Shown here in pieces: positions 7,352 to 13,322 of a stretch of DNA of 16,852 nucleotides. Within the stretch, counting starts at the first letter, position 1. Every line of letters starts with the position of its first letter. This stretch comes from CAYJEO01 sp964369355 (lineage in GTDB: Bacteria; Bacillota_I; Bacilli_A; RF39; UBA660): positions 1 through 16,852 of the forward strand of contig CAYJEO010000016.1 in assembly GCA_964369355.1 (NCBI GenBank), written 5' to 3'. The translations under genes were made by a program, and so were the position numbers. Under the pieces are notes generated by a model. That model worked only from the letters and a program-made list of their open reading frames with translations. It was not told the origin of the DNA and did no database searches.

Positions 7352-8323
7352 ATGAAAGAAATAAAAAAAAGGGTTAGAAAATCAGGAATTATCAAAAGTT
7401 TAATATTATTGATGATAGCACTTCTATTTACATCTGGTTATTTTATCTTAGATGTAGATTTTGATGCTTTATTTAATGAACCTTGTGTTGTAGATTCTAT
7501 AGATGATATAGAAGCTTGTACAGGTAAATATACAACATTAAAATTTGAAGAAGCTTATAATGTTGAATATGCTTTTGAAGTAAATGGAGAATTAGCTGGT
7601 TCTTTTGTTGATTTTGGGTTAAATGATAAAATTTTAATCGGATTAGTTGATAAAGATGAAGCTTCTGCGTTATTCCATAATACTACAGATGGAGCTACTG
7701 AAATAAAAGAATTAACAGGAGTATTAAAAGAGTTTACAGATGAAAATATGATTACTGCATTTAATTCGATTTTTGAAAAATATTTAGAAAAATATACAGA
7801 AATAACAAGAGAAGAATTAGAACAAGTATTCTTACCTGTTCAATTTGATGCATATACAGATTCATTAACTAATGAATATATTACTTTTTATACTTTAACA
7901 ACTTTAATAGGAATAACTATATTATTATTCTTAGTTACAGTTATAAAAACTTTAACAGTAAAAGTTAAATATCAAAAAGGTATTAACAAAGATAAAATAG
8001 AAGAAGAATTATTACATGGTCCATATTTATACAAAGGTAAAAACTTTATCTTAACTTATAATCATGTAGTGGCTATTCATAAATATTCAATTAAAGCAAA
8101 TAAATTAGATGATTTAATTTGGATGTATGAAAGAGTAGTTAAAAAGATCGGTTCTTCTAGTAATGAAAAATTTGTTATATTCAATTTTAAAGGAAAAACA
8201 AATTCAAAAGTTAAATTTAAAAATGAAGATATCGAAAATGTTATTAGATTATCAACATTTAGAAATACTGATATGCTAACTGGATATAGTAAAGAAAATT
8301 ATAGTAAATGGAAAAATAGTTAA
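7352..8323 (+). CDS. Two-TM membrane protein of unknown function
   Basis: I do not recognise the family. The 323 residues begin with a basic segment and TM1 (about 14-33). An acidic extracytoplasmic domain follows (34-178), with two Cys (45 and 56) that could form a disulfide. TM2 is about 180-199 (TLTTLIGITILLFLVTVIKT) and the C-terminal cytoplasmic domain is basic (200-323). The cytoplasmic part contains KGKNFILTYNHVVAIHKYSIKANKLDDLIWMYERVV, which reads like a beta-rich domain of the kind seen in small PH-like membrane proteins; that is a guess from pattern only. The start ATG has AGAAGGG upstream. The stop codon sits in the terminator loop that follows, so it is probably a monocistronic unit or the end of a readthrough transcript. 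Confidence 0.85.
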   Translation: MKEIKKRVRKSGIIKSLILLMIALLFTSGYFILDVDFDALFNEPCVVDSIDDIEACTGKYTTLKFEEAYNVEYAFEVNGELAGSFVDFGLNDKILIGLVDKDEASALFHNTTDGATEIKELTGVLKEFTDENMITAFNSIFEKYLEKYTEITREELEQVFLPVQFDAYTDSLTNEYITFYTLTTLIGITILLFLVTVIKTLTVKVKYQKGINKDKIEEELLHGPYLYKGKNFILTYNHVVAIHKYSIKANKLDDLIWMYERVVKKIGSSSNEKFVIFNFKGKTNSKVKFKNEDIENVIRLSTFRNTDMLTGYSKENYSKWKNS

Positions 8324-8340
8324 GTCTATTTTTCTTTTTT
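8312..8340 (+). terminator. Intrinsic terminator with the stop codon in its loop
   Basis: AAAAATAG (8312-8319) pairs with CTATTTTT (8326-8333) around TTAAGT, followed by C and a T-run. The TAA stop of the upstream gene (8321-8323) lies in the loop. The stem is AT-rich, so strength may be modest. Confidence 0.65.
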
Positions 8341-8344
8341 TTTC

Positions 8345-8363
8345 ATAAATTTATTTAGGTGAT
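8345..8363 (+). promoter_or_regulatory. Possible weak -10 and GGTGAT ribosome-binding site for the DUF368 gene
   Basis: ATAAAT (8345-8350) lies seven bases before GGTGAT (8358-8363), with the GTG start three bases further on. The spacing matches the stronger promoters of this window, but the -10 box is poor. The ribosome-binding site supports GTG at 8367; the overlapping ATG at 8365 is followed immediately by a stop. Confidence 0.4.
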
Positions 8364-8366
8364 TAT

Positions 8367-9173
8367 GTGAATTATATTACTTTATTTTTAAAAGGTTTAG
8401 TTATTGGGATAGGTAAAGTTATACCTGGAGTAAGTGGAGCTTTAATCGCTATTTCTTTCAATGTTTACGAAAGAAGTATAAAGTTTTTATCTAATCCATT
8501 TAAAAACTTAAAAAAAGATTTTTTCTTTATGTTAGTTTTAGGATTAGGTATAGTACTTGCAATAAGTTTTTTTAGTAATATAATTTATTTTTGTCTAAAT
8601 AACTATTATCTTTGGACTATGTTACTTTTTATAGGTTTAATTATGGGATGTTTAAAGGAAATAAAATCTAATTTTACTATTAAAAATAACTTAGATTACT
8701 TAAAAATATGCTTTATAAGTATATTTTTTGTAATTATAATGTCAATTAATTTTAATAATGCAAATGGAGATGTAAGTTTTTATACTTTATTTACAATAGG
8801 TTTTATAGAAAGTATAGCGATGGTTATTCCAGGAATTAGTGGTACAGCTATATTAATGTCTTTAGGATATTATGATATATATTTAAGTGTTTTAAGTAGC
8901 ATGACTAATATTAATTTATTTATATTTAATTTTTATAATTTAGTTGTTTTGTTTTTAGGAATAATTTTTGGTATCTTTGTAACTTCAAAAATAATTAATT
9001 ATTTATTTTCAAAATGTTACAATTTTGTATATTTGATTATTTATTCATGTGCTCTATCAACGATATTTTTAATGTTTTTACTTACACTAAAGTATAACTA
9101 TTCTTTTATAGAAGTTATTATAGGTCTTTGTTTATTATTGATAGGGCGTTTTTTAGCACATAAGTTTAGTTAA
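8367..9173 (+). CDS. DUF368 (PopT-type) undecaprenyl-phosphate translocase family protein
   Basis: This 268-residue polytopic membrane protein has two internally repeated hallmarks of DUF368: GKVIPGVSGALIAISFNVYER near the N-terminus (about 17-37) and AMVIPGISGTAILMSLGYYD in the second half (about 151-170). Together they suggest inverted-repeat re-entrant segments, with about eight hydrophobic stretches overall. DUF368 members have been shown genetically to recycle undecaprenyl phosphate across the membrane for wall synthesis, alongside DedA proteins; the assignment here rests on family membership. The length is near the usual 270-300. The start is GTG, chosen by the adjacent AGGTGAT. A small uncharacterised gene follows with no clear terminator between them. 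Confidence 0.88.
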   Translation: MNYITLFLKGLVIGIGKVIPGVSGALIAISFNVYERSIKFLSNPFKNLKKDFFFMLVLGLGIVLAISFFSNIIYFCLNNYYLWTMLLFIGLIMGCLKEIKSNFTIKNNLDYLKICFISIFFVIIMSINFNNANGDVSFYTLFTIGFIESIAMVIPGISGTAILMSLGYYDIYLSVLSSMTNINLFIFNFYNLVVLFLGIIFGIFVTSKIINYLFSKCYNFVYLIIYSCALSTIFLMFLLTLKYNYSFIEVIIGLCLLLIGRFLAHKFS

Positions 9174-9215
9174 TTTTATTTTGTTTAAGCATACTATATT
9201 AATATGGAGGATGTT

Positions 9216-9533
9216 ATGAATAAAAAATTACCTAATATGTTTGTTAATAAAATAGATAAAAATTTATCAAATAATGACACAGTTTATTATTCTAGTAATA
9301 GACAGACATTAGAAAAAGTCGTTAAAAGTCCTAGTGATTATATGACTATTAATCAAAAAATAAATGCTATTTTTAAAAGTTTAAATCACGCTTATAAATT
9401 AAATGTTAAAATAGTTTATAAAGATGGGACTGAATCCGAAAAAATATTGATCGGTAAAAAACAAAATAATTTAATTACATATGATAATGAAATTATTAAT
9501 ATATCAGATATTTTAAATATAGAAAAAAAATAG
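9216..9533 (+). CDS. Small protein of unknown function, 105 residues
   Basis: I do not recognise a family. The start is set at ATG 9216 because GGAGG (9206-9210) lies five bases upstream; the in-frame ATG at 9204 would overlap that ribosome-binding site. The protein is basic and soluble, without TM segments. The first half is polar and helical in character (NKIDKNLSNNDTVYYS, NQKINAIFKSLNHAYK). The second half (about 57-105) alternates hydrophobic and polar residues (VKIVYKDGTESEKILIG, LITYDNEIINISDI), as expected of a small beta-barrel. That fold is a pattern-based guess. It follows the DUF368 gene on the same strand, and its TAG stop lies in the stem of the shared terminator. Confidence 0.78.
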   Translation: MNKKLPNMFVNKIDKNLSNNDTVYYSSNRQTLEKVVKSPSDYMTINQKINAIFKSLNHAYKLNVKIVYKDGTESEKILIGKKQNNLITYDNEIINISDILNIEKK

Positions 9534-9551
9534 GCACTTAAGCCTATTTTT
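9526..9551. terminator. Shared bidirectional terminator between convergent genes
   Basis: AAAAATAGGC (9526-9535) pairs perfectly with GCCTATTTTT (9542-9551) around the six-base loop ACTTAA, with A- and T-runs on the two sides. The plus-gene stop TAG (9531-9533) is in the left arm, and the minus-gene stop begins at the end of the right arm (9552-9550). Confidence 0.9.
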
Positions 9552-9966
9552 ATATACAATCTACGAAAGTATCGTTTAAACATCTAATTACACAGAAACA
9601 ATTTAAGTCTACTGTGAAAAAAGAATTAGTTGCTATGAATGGTAAATTAGTTTCTACTGCTTCTGGATTTGGAGCTAACACTCTAAATGTAGCACAGTTA
9701 TCTTCTAATTTTTCTACTCTAAACACTGTTGATGTTTCATCTATTGTATTATCTCTGCTAATTGGCATTGACCAAGGTTGACCGTTACCCGCAGCAGTGT
9801 ATAACATTACTGGTCTAGTATTACAACTTAAAGTAACAGCATTACAACTTAAAAATCCACGATCACAACTTTCTAAACATACATCGTTACAATCTGAATT
9901 TTTTTGTAGTATGTAAATTACTTTTAGTATTTCAGCAATGCATTCACAATTTTGGTTATTGCACAT
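9550..9966 (-). CDS. Cys-rich CotY/CotZ-like spore coat protein
   Basis: This 138-residue protein has 13 cysteines and no signal peptide. An N-terminal CNNQNCECIAEILK segment resembles the start of CotZ/CotY proteins (a CxC followed by an amphipathic helix). Residues 26-48 hold five Cys. NTRPVMLYTAAGNGQPWSMP (49-68) follows. The C-terminal half has FRVEKLEDNCATFRVLAP (82-99) and FFTVDLNCFCVIRCLNDTFVDC (116-137), matching the conserved RVEKL-CCAT and VDLNCFC-I-CL blocks of CotY/CotZ/ExsY. These proteins self-assemble into a disulfide-linked coat or exosporium layer. The start ATG at 9966 is preferred over GTG at 9975, because AAAGGGGTG is the ribosome-binding site and overlaps that GTG. Recognition is by remembered motifs, not a search. 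Confidence 0.83.
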   Translation of the reverse strand: MCNNQNCECIAEILKVIYILQKNSDCNDVCLESCDRGFLSCNAVTLSCNTRPVMLYTAAGNGQPWSMPISRDNTIDETSTVFRVEKLEDNCATFRVLAPNPEAVETNLPFIATNSFFTVDLNCFCVIRCLNDTFVDCI

Positions 9967-10042
9967 ATATTCCACCCCTTTATATATTCATAGTATTTTA
10001 TTCAATAAATATAAAAAAGTGTTTATATATACCTAGAAAAAT

Positions 10043-11326
10043 TTATTTATTTATATAATCATATTTTGTATATACTTTTCTCGATATGACATTACTGTTA
10101 GTTTGTAAAAATAAACGATTGAAATTTTCTAAGTATGCACCAGGTGAAATTAAACCATTTATTTCTAATAATTCTAATCCTGAATTTTTTAAAATTGATT
10201 CAGCAATCATTACACAGTTGTTTTTTAAAACAAAGAATTTTTTACTTCTTCCTTTAATGATTTTTTTATATTTACAATCTGCTAGTTTATATAAATCGCT
10301 AGACATATCTGTAAATTTATCTTTTTTTATTAATCCCATTTCATATTTTTGTAAATCAGGATACCAATCAATAGTGTTTTCATTTATTAATTTATTAATT
10401 TTTTCTTTTACTTTTTGTTCTTGTTTATCAGTTAATTTAATCCCAAATGTTACTATGTATCTATTTTTTTTAGTTACAGCGTATTTTATATATTTTTCGG
10501 TATTAGCTATTGCGATAACCCCATCTCCAATTGCGTCAAATAATTCTCTAGAATGATTATCATAATTACCATATGAATAAGTTTTCCCCTTATATGAAAT
10601 TTCAGCATGACCAAATTTTGCAGAGCCATTTTCTGCTAAATGAAATATTACTTCTAAATCAGGTTTTGTATTTTTAGTTGATTCAAGTACAGTGTTTCTA
10701 TCTATTTTTAAATGGTTATTTAAATAGTTTATAACAGCTTGGGGAATTAAAACTGTTATGAAATTTGGTAAAGCAATTCTAATTCTTTTTTTTACATTAT
10801 CTTGGAATTTATTAGGTATTGTTTCACGTAAATAATCAACTAAATAATTAGTTCCTAATAATATGAAATATATGCCTGAAATTAATTCAAAATAATTTAT
10901 ATTTTGATTAGGGTTAAAAATCATTGCTAAACTAAGAACAAAGCAAATAAAAAATTGCATGAAGACTTTAAACTTTCCATTTATTTGGTTTTTCACGTAC
11001 AAAATGTAATTAATAAAATGTATTAATCCATGAAATAATAAATAAAATCCAAATGCTATAATTAAAGCAGCAGTAAAAAGTTCATTTAATAATATTAAAG
11101 TTATTCCTAAAATTACATTAAGAAATTGCTTAATAATTGAATCTATATTTTTCTTCATCAAATTTAAAATTATATTTGAACACGATATCACAATAATACC
11201 TAAAGCTATGAAATTTAAAACAGTATGGGAAGCATCATGTTTTACTAATAGTAAAGTAATACCTATTAGTAAAAAGAAAAGCCCGTTGAATAACCAGTTC
11301 ATAACTTCTAATTTTTTATTTAACAT
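10043..11326 (-). CDS. Multipass membrane protein with C-terminal permuted papain-like (NlpC/P60-superfamily) domain
   Basis: This 427-residue protein falls in two parts. Residues 1-170 contain about six hydrophobic helices (10-28, 36-56, 67-81, 84-108, 120-137, 145-164) in a DUF308/HdeD-like arrangement. Residues 222-408 look like a soluble papain-like domain in permuted order: VIFHLAENGSAKFGHAEISYKGKTYSYGNYD carries a candidate catalytic His (H240), and much later FVLKNNCVMIAESIL carries a candidate nucleophile (C371) after Asn-Asn, as in YiiX/DUF4105-type and LRAT-like members. Hydrolysis of a peptide, amide or acyl bond is inferred; the substrate is unknown. The start at 11326 is set by GGTGAT three bases upstream and by the divergent promoter region; a longer frame from 11497 would run across the neighbouring gene. 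It is upstream of the coat-like gene on the same strand. Confidence 0.78.
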   Translation of the reverse strand: MLNKKLEVMNWLFNGLFFLLIGITLLLVKHDASHTVLNFIALGIIVISCSNIILNLMKKNIDSIIKQFLNVILGITLILLNELFTAALIIAFGFYLLFHGLIHFINYILYVKNQINGKFKVFMQFFICFVLSLAMIFNPNQNINYFELISGIYFILLGTNYLVDYLRETIPNKFQDNVKKRIRIALPNFITVLIPQAVINYLNNHLKIDRNTVLESTKNTKPDLEVIFHLAENGSAKFGHAEISYKGKTYSYGNYDNHSRELFDAIGDGVIAIANTEKYIKYAVTKKNRYIVTFGIKLTDKQEQKVKEKINKLINENTIDWYPDLQKYEMGLIKKDKFTDMSSDLYKLADCKYKKIIKGRSKKFFVLKNNCVMIAESILKNSGLELLEINGLISPGAYLENFNRLFLQTNSNVISRKVYTKYDYINK

Positions 11327-11329
11327 ATT

Positions 11330-11348
11330 ATCACCTATATTAATTATA
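11330..11348 (-). promoter_or_regulatory. Extended -10 promoter with abutting GGTGAT for the papain-like membrane protein
   Basis: On the minus strand TGT precedes TATAAT (11348-11343). Seven bases later comes GGTGAT (11335-11330), then the ATG at 11326 after three bases. The leader would be about 9-10 nt. Confidence 0.6.
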
Positions 11349-11361
11349 ACACATAAAAACA

Positions 11362-11412
11362 TAGACAAAAAATTTTTTTTTGGTATAATGTATGTATAGA
11401 ATAAAAGGAGAG
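11362..11412 (+). promoter_or_regulatory. Promoter and ribosome-binding site of the coiled-coil protein gene
   Basis: TAGACA (11362-11367) and extended TGG-TATAAT (box at 11384-11389) are 16 bases apart. AAAGGAGAGG follows before the ATG at 11418. The -35 region overlaps that of the divergent minus-strand promoter, so the two may compete for polymerase. Confidence 0.65.
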
Positions 11413-11417
11413 GTAAA

Positions 11418-12032
11418 ATGGAAAATATACTAGTAGTAGAAAATGGGTTAGAAAAAAATATAGAAGTAGTTAGATTCTTTACATACAATAATATCAAATT
11501 TTTAGTATACTCTTTATCTGAAATTGAAGGAGCGCATGCTAAAATATATATATCAAAAGTAACTAATGCAATTGAAACTATAGCAGAAGAAGAGTGGGCT
11601 GCATTTAAAAATGTAATAACACCACTTTTAAAAGAAATACAAGATAATAATGTAACAATTGTTAATGAATTAGATTATACTGAATTAAATGGTATGACAT
11701 TAATGTCATCAAGAGCATTTAAATTATCATTAGAAATGACTAAGTTATTTGGAAGTAATAAAAAACAATTTCCTAAAGTAGAAGTTCAAGCAATGCCAGA
11801 AACTCCGGTAATGCCAGAAACTCCGGTAATGCCAGAAATTGCTCAAAATCCAACAATGCCAGAACCAAAAACTGAGTTTAGTGATTTCTTTACACCAGCA
11901 CCAGTTGTTGCCAGTGAAACTGATTATAAGGCATTATATGAAGAAGCAACTTTAGAATTAGAAAATACTAAAAAAGAGTTAGAACTTTATAAAAATAAAT
12001 TAGATCAAATTAATAATATCATTAATTTATAA
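11418..12032 (+). CDS. Protein of unknown function with Pro-rich repeat linker and C-terminal coiled coil
   Basis: I do not recognise the family with confidence. The 204 residues divide into an N-terminal acidic alpha/beta domain (1-112), including VVRFFTYNNIKFLVYSLSE, which has a DUF1292-like look (tentative), and a central low-complexity linker (about 120-166). The linker has two exact MPETPV repeats and further MPE units. A heptad-like helix follows (about 168-204, YKALYEEATLELENTKKELELYKNKLDQI), predicted to be a coiled coil for oligomerisation. No signal peptide or TM is present, so it is cytoplasmic. The start is supported by AAAGGAGAGG. Its own promoter and terminator make it monocistronic. 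Confidence 0.82.
   Translation: MENILVVENGLEKNIEVVRFFTYNNIKFLVYSLSEIEGAHAKIYISKVTNAIETIAEEEWAAFKNVITPLLKEIQDNNVTIVNELDYTELNGMTLMSSRAFKLSLEMTKLFGSNKKQFPKVEVQAMPETPVMPETPVMPEIAQNPTMPEPKTEFSDFFTPAPVVASETDYKALYEEATLELENTKKELELYKNKLDQINNIINL
11793..11828 (+). repeat. Two exact tandem copies of an 18-bp in-frame repeat
   Basis: The 18-base unit atgccagaaactccggta occurs at 11793-11810 and 11811-11828, followed by a partial copy at 11829-11838. It encodes MPETPV in the linker of the coiled-coil protein and could gain or lose units in frame by slippage. Confidence 0.9.
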
Positions 12033-12038
12033 AAACAG

Positions 12039-12066
12039 ACTATTACAAAAGTAATAGTTTTTTTTT
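12039..12066 (+). terminator. Intrinsic terminator of the coiled-coil protein gene
   Basis: ACTATTAC (12039-12046) pairs with GTAATAGT (12051-12058) around AAAA, followed by T8. This is a strong rho-independent terminator shape. Confidence 0.9.
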
Positions 12067-12071
12067 ATAAT
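12043..12071 (+). promoter_or_regulatory. Possible promoter nested in the preceding terminator
   Basis: TATAAT (12066-12071) at the end of the terminator T-run has TTACAA (12043-12048) 17 bases upstream, inside the hairpin. It would drive the YutH-like gene with a leader of about 20 nt containing GAGGCG. The -35 box is weak. Confidence 0.4.
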
Positions 12072-12096
12072 CATAAAATTAATTGAGGCGATTTAG

Positions 12097-13008
12097 GTGA
12101 AAAATACTATTTTATATTATTACAATATTGAACCAGATAAAATAGTTCAAAGTAAAAATGAATTTAAAATATTTAGTCAAGGTAACTTATATTTATTAGT
12201 TGAAGTTAATAGATACTTATATGAAATAGAAGAAATTTATAATCTAAGCTATTTACTAGCAGAATATGGTTTTTTAGTTCACCAGCCTATTTATAATATA
12301 AACAAGGACCTAATAACTAATTATAATGATAAAAGTTATTGCTTAATGCAGGTACATAATAAAAATAATAAAAAAATTACTTTGGAAGATATTATATTTT
12401 TTTCAAATGAAATAGAAGAATTTAATTCTTTAAAAAGAGATGATTGGCATAATTTGTGGGCTAACAAAATTGATTTTTATGAAGAACAAATTTTAGAAAT
12501 AGGATTAAAGTATCCAAATTTAAGAAAAACTTTCAGTTATTTTGTAGGACTTTCAGAAAATGCAATAAGTTTATCCAGAAATATTAAAAGTAATTATCTA
12601 TGTGTTAGCCATAAACGAATTACTCATAATTTTTACGAATGGGATTTTTTAAATCCATTTAATTTAATATTGGATAGCAAAGTAAGAGATGTATCAGAAT
12701 TTTTTAAGTATAGATTTATATATGAAAAAAACACTTTATTTGAAGTGTTTGATTATATTAATAATAATATTTTTAATAAGGAAGATGCTACTTTATTATT
12801 TGCTAGGTTAATGTATCCTTCTTTTTATTTTGATGTATTAGAAACTATTATAGATAACAAATGTGAAGATAAACAATTAGAAGAAATAATAATTAAAATA
12901 AATGATTTTGAATTGTTTTTAGAAGAAGTTTATTTATATTTAAAAAACTCATACAATATCGAAACTATAAACTGGCTAGAAAAAAAACGTCTTAATCGAC
13001 GTTTATAA
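12097..13008 (+). CDS. YutH/CotS-like kinase-fold protein (spore-coat-associated type)
   Basis: This 303-residue protein has the layout of the CotS/YutH branch of aminoglycoside-phosphotransferase-like kinases. An N-lobe (about 1-90) has a strand pattern (NEFKIFSQGNLYLLVEVNR). The C-lobe has YLCVSHKRITHNFYEWDFLNP (167-187) at the place of the catalytic loop, then LILDSKVRDVSEFFKYRF (190-207), resembling the D-xxxRD-E-R block of YutH. The usual HGDxxxxN catalytic Asp is not evident, as in YutH, so catalysis is doubtful. The start is GTG at 12097, with GAGGCG six bases upstream. Its last codons overlap the convergent NifU-like gene by 17 bases and form half of a terminator hairpin. A role in spore coat assembly is only by family analogy. 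Confidence 0.7.
   Translation: MKNTILYYYNIEPDKIVQSKNEFKIFSQGNLYLLVEVNRYLYEIEEIYNLSYLLAEYGFLVHQPIYNINKDLITNYNDKSYCLMQVHNKNNKKITLEDIIFFSNEIEEFNSLKRDDWHNLWANKIDFYEEQILEIGLKYPNLRKTFSYFVGLSENAISLSRNIKSNYLCVSHKRITHNFYEWDFLNPFNLILDSKVRDVSEFFKYRFIYEKNTLFEVFDYINNNIFNKEDATLLFARLMYPSFYFDVLETIIDNKCEDKQLEEIIIKINDFELFLEEVYLYLKNSYNIETINWLEKKRLNRRL
12980..13004. terminator. Terminator hairpin inside overlapping convergent gene ends
   Basis: AAACGTC (12985-12991) pairs with GACGTTT (12998-13004) around a six-base loop. Read on the minus strand it is followed by a T-run (12987-12980 complement), a good terminator for the NifU-like gene. On the plus strand the trailing T-tract is weak. The arms encode the last residues (KRLNRRL) of the plus-strand protein. 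Confidence 0.8.
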
Positions 13009-13213
13009 CTTCTTTTACACTAGGAACTTCTTCTTGTATAGCAGCCTCAATTCCTTCTTTTAATGTTAAGTTCATCATATGACAGTTAGCACAAGCGCCC
13101 ATCATTTTAACATAAACTATATCATCTTCATATTTAATAAATTCAATATCTCCACCATCATTAATTAAAAAAGGTCTTAAGGTATTGATAACTTCAATAA
13201 TTTTTTCTTCCAT
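12992..13213 (-). CDS. NifU-like C-terminal-domain Fe-S cluster scaffold/carrier
   Basis: The 73-residue protein is a stand-alone NifU C-terminal (Nfu-type) domain. It has LRPFLINDGGDIEFI at 12-26 and the cluster-binding CxxC, C41 and C44, in GACANCHMMNLTLKEGIE. Nfu domains hold a bridging 4Fe-4S cluster between two subunits and hand it to apo-enzymes. Length and motif match Bacillus YutI-type proteins. The start has GGTGAT four bases upstream. The gene converges on the YutH-like gene with a 17-base overlap and diverges from the S1-domain gene. Confidence 0.93.
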   Translation of the reverse strand: MEEKIIEVINTLRPFLINDGGDIEFIKYEDDIVYVKMMGACANCHMMNLTLKEGIEAAIQEEVPSVKEVINVD

Positions 13214-13217
13214 TCAA

Positions 13218-13236
13218 ATCACCTGTGGTTATTATA
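13218..13236 (-). promoter_or_regulatory. -10 box with abutting GGTGAT for the NifU-like gene
   Basis: On the minus strand TATAAT (13236-13231) is followed seven bases later by GGTGAT (13223-13218), then the ATG at 13213. The leader is predicted at about 10-11 nt. Confidence 0.6.
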
Positions 13237-13293
13237 TACTAATAAAATAATTAAGTAAATAGGTTTAAAAAACTTTAATAGTTTATTAATGTA

Positions 13294-13316
13294 TGATATA
13301 ATTGGTAGCAGAGGTG
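13294..13316 (+). promoter_or_regulatory. Extended -10 promoter and ribosome-binding site of the S1-domain gene
   Basis: TGA precedes TATAAT (13297-13302). GAGGTG (13311-13316) lies six bases before the ATG at 13323. This makes the in-frame TTG at 13302, which overlaps the -10 box, an impossible start. Confidence 0.65.
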
Positions 13317-13322
13317 CAGACA

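Noticed and set aside
10086..10556. Plus-strand open frame of 156 codons opposite the papain-like membrane protein gene
   Set aside because: It has no ribosome-binding site and low-complexity hydrophobic composition. The minus-strand frame has coherent TM and catalytic-like motifs.
11327..11497. N-terminal extension of the papain-like membrane protein to a start at 11497
   Set aside because: It would cross the divergent promoter region and the start of the coiled-coil gene. GGTGAT at 11335-11330 selects the ATG at 11326.
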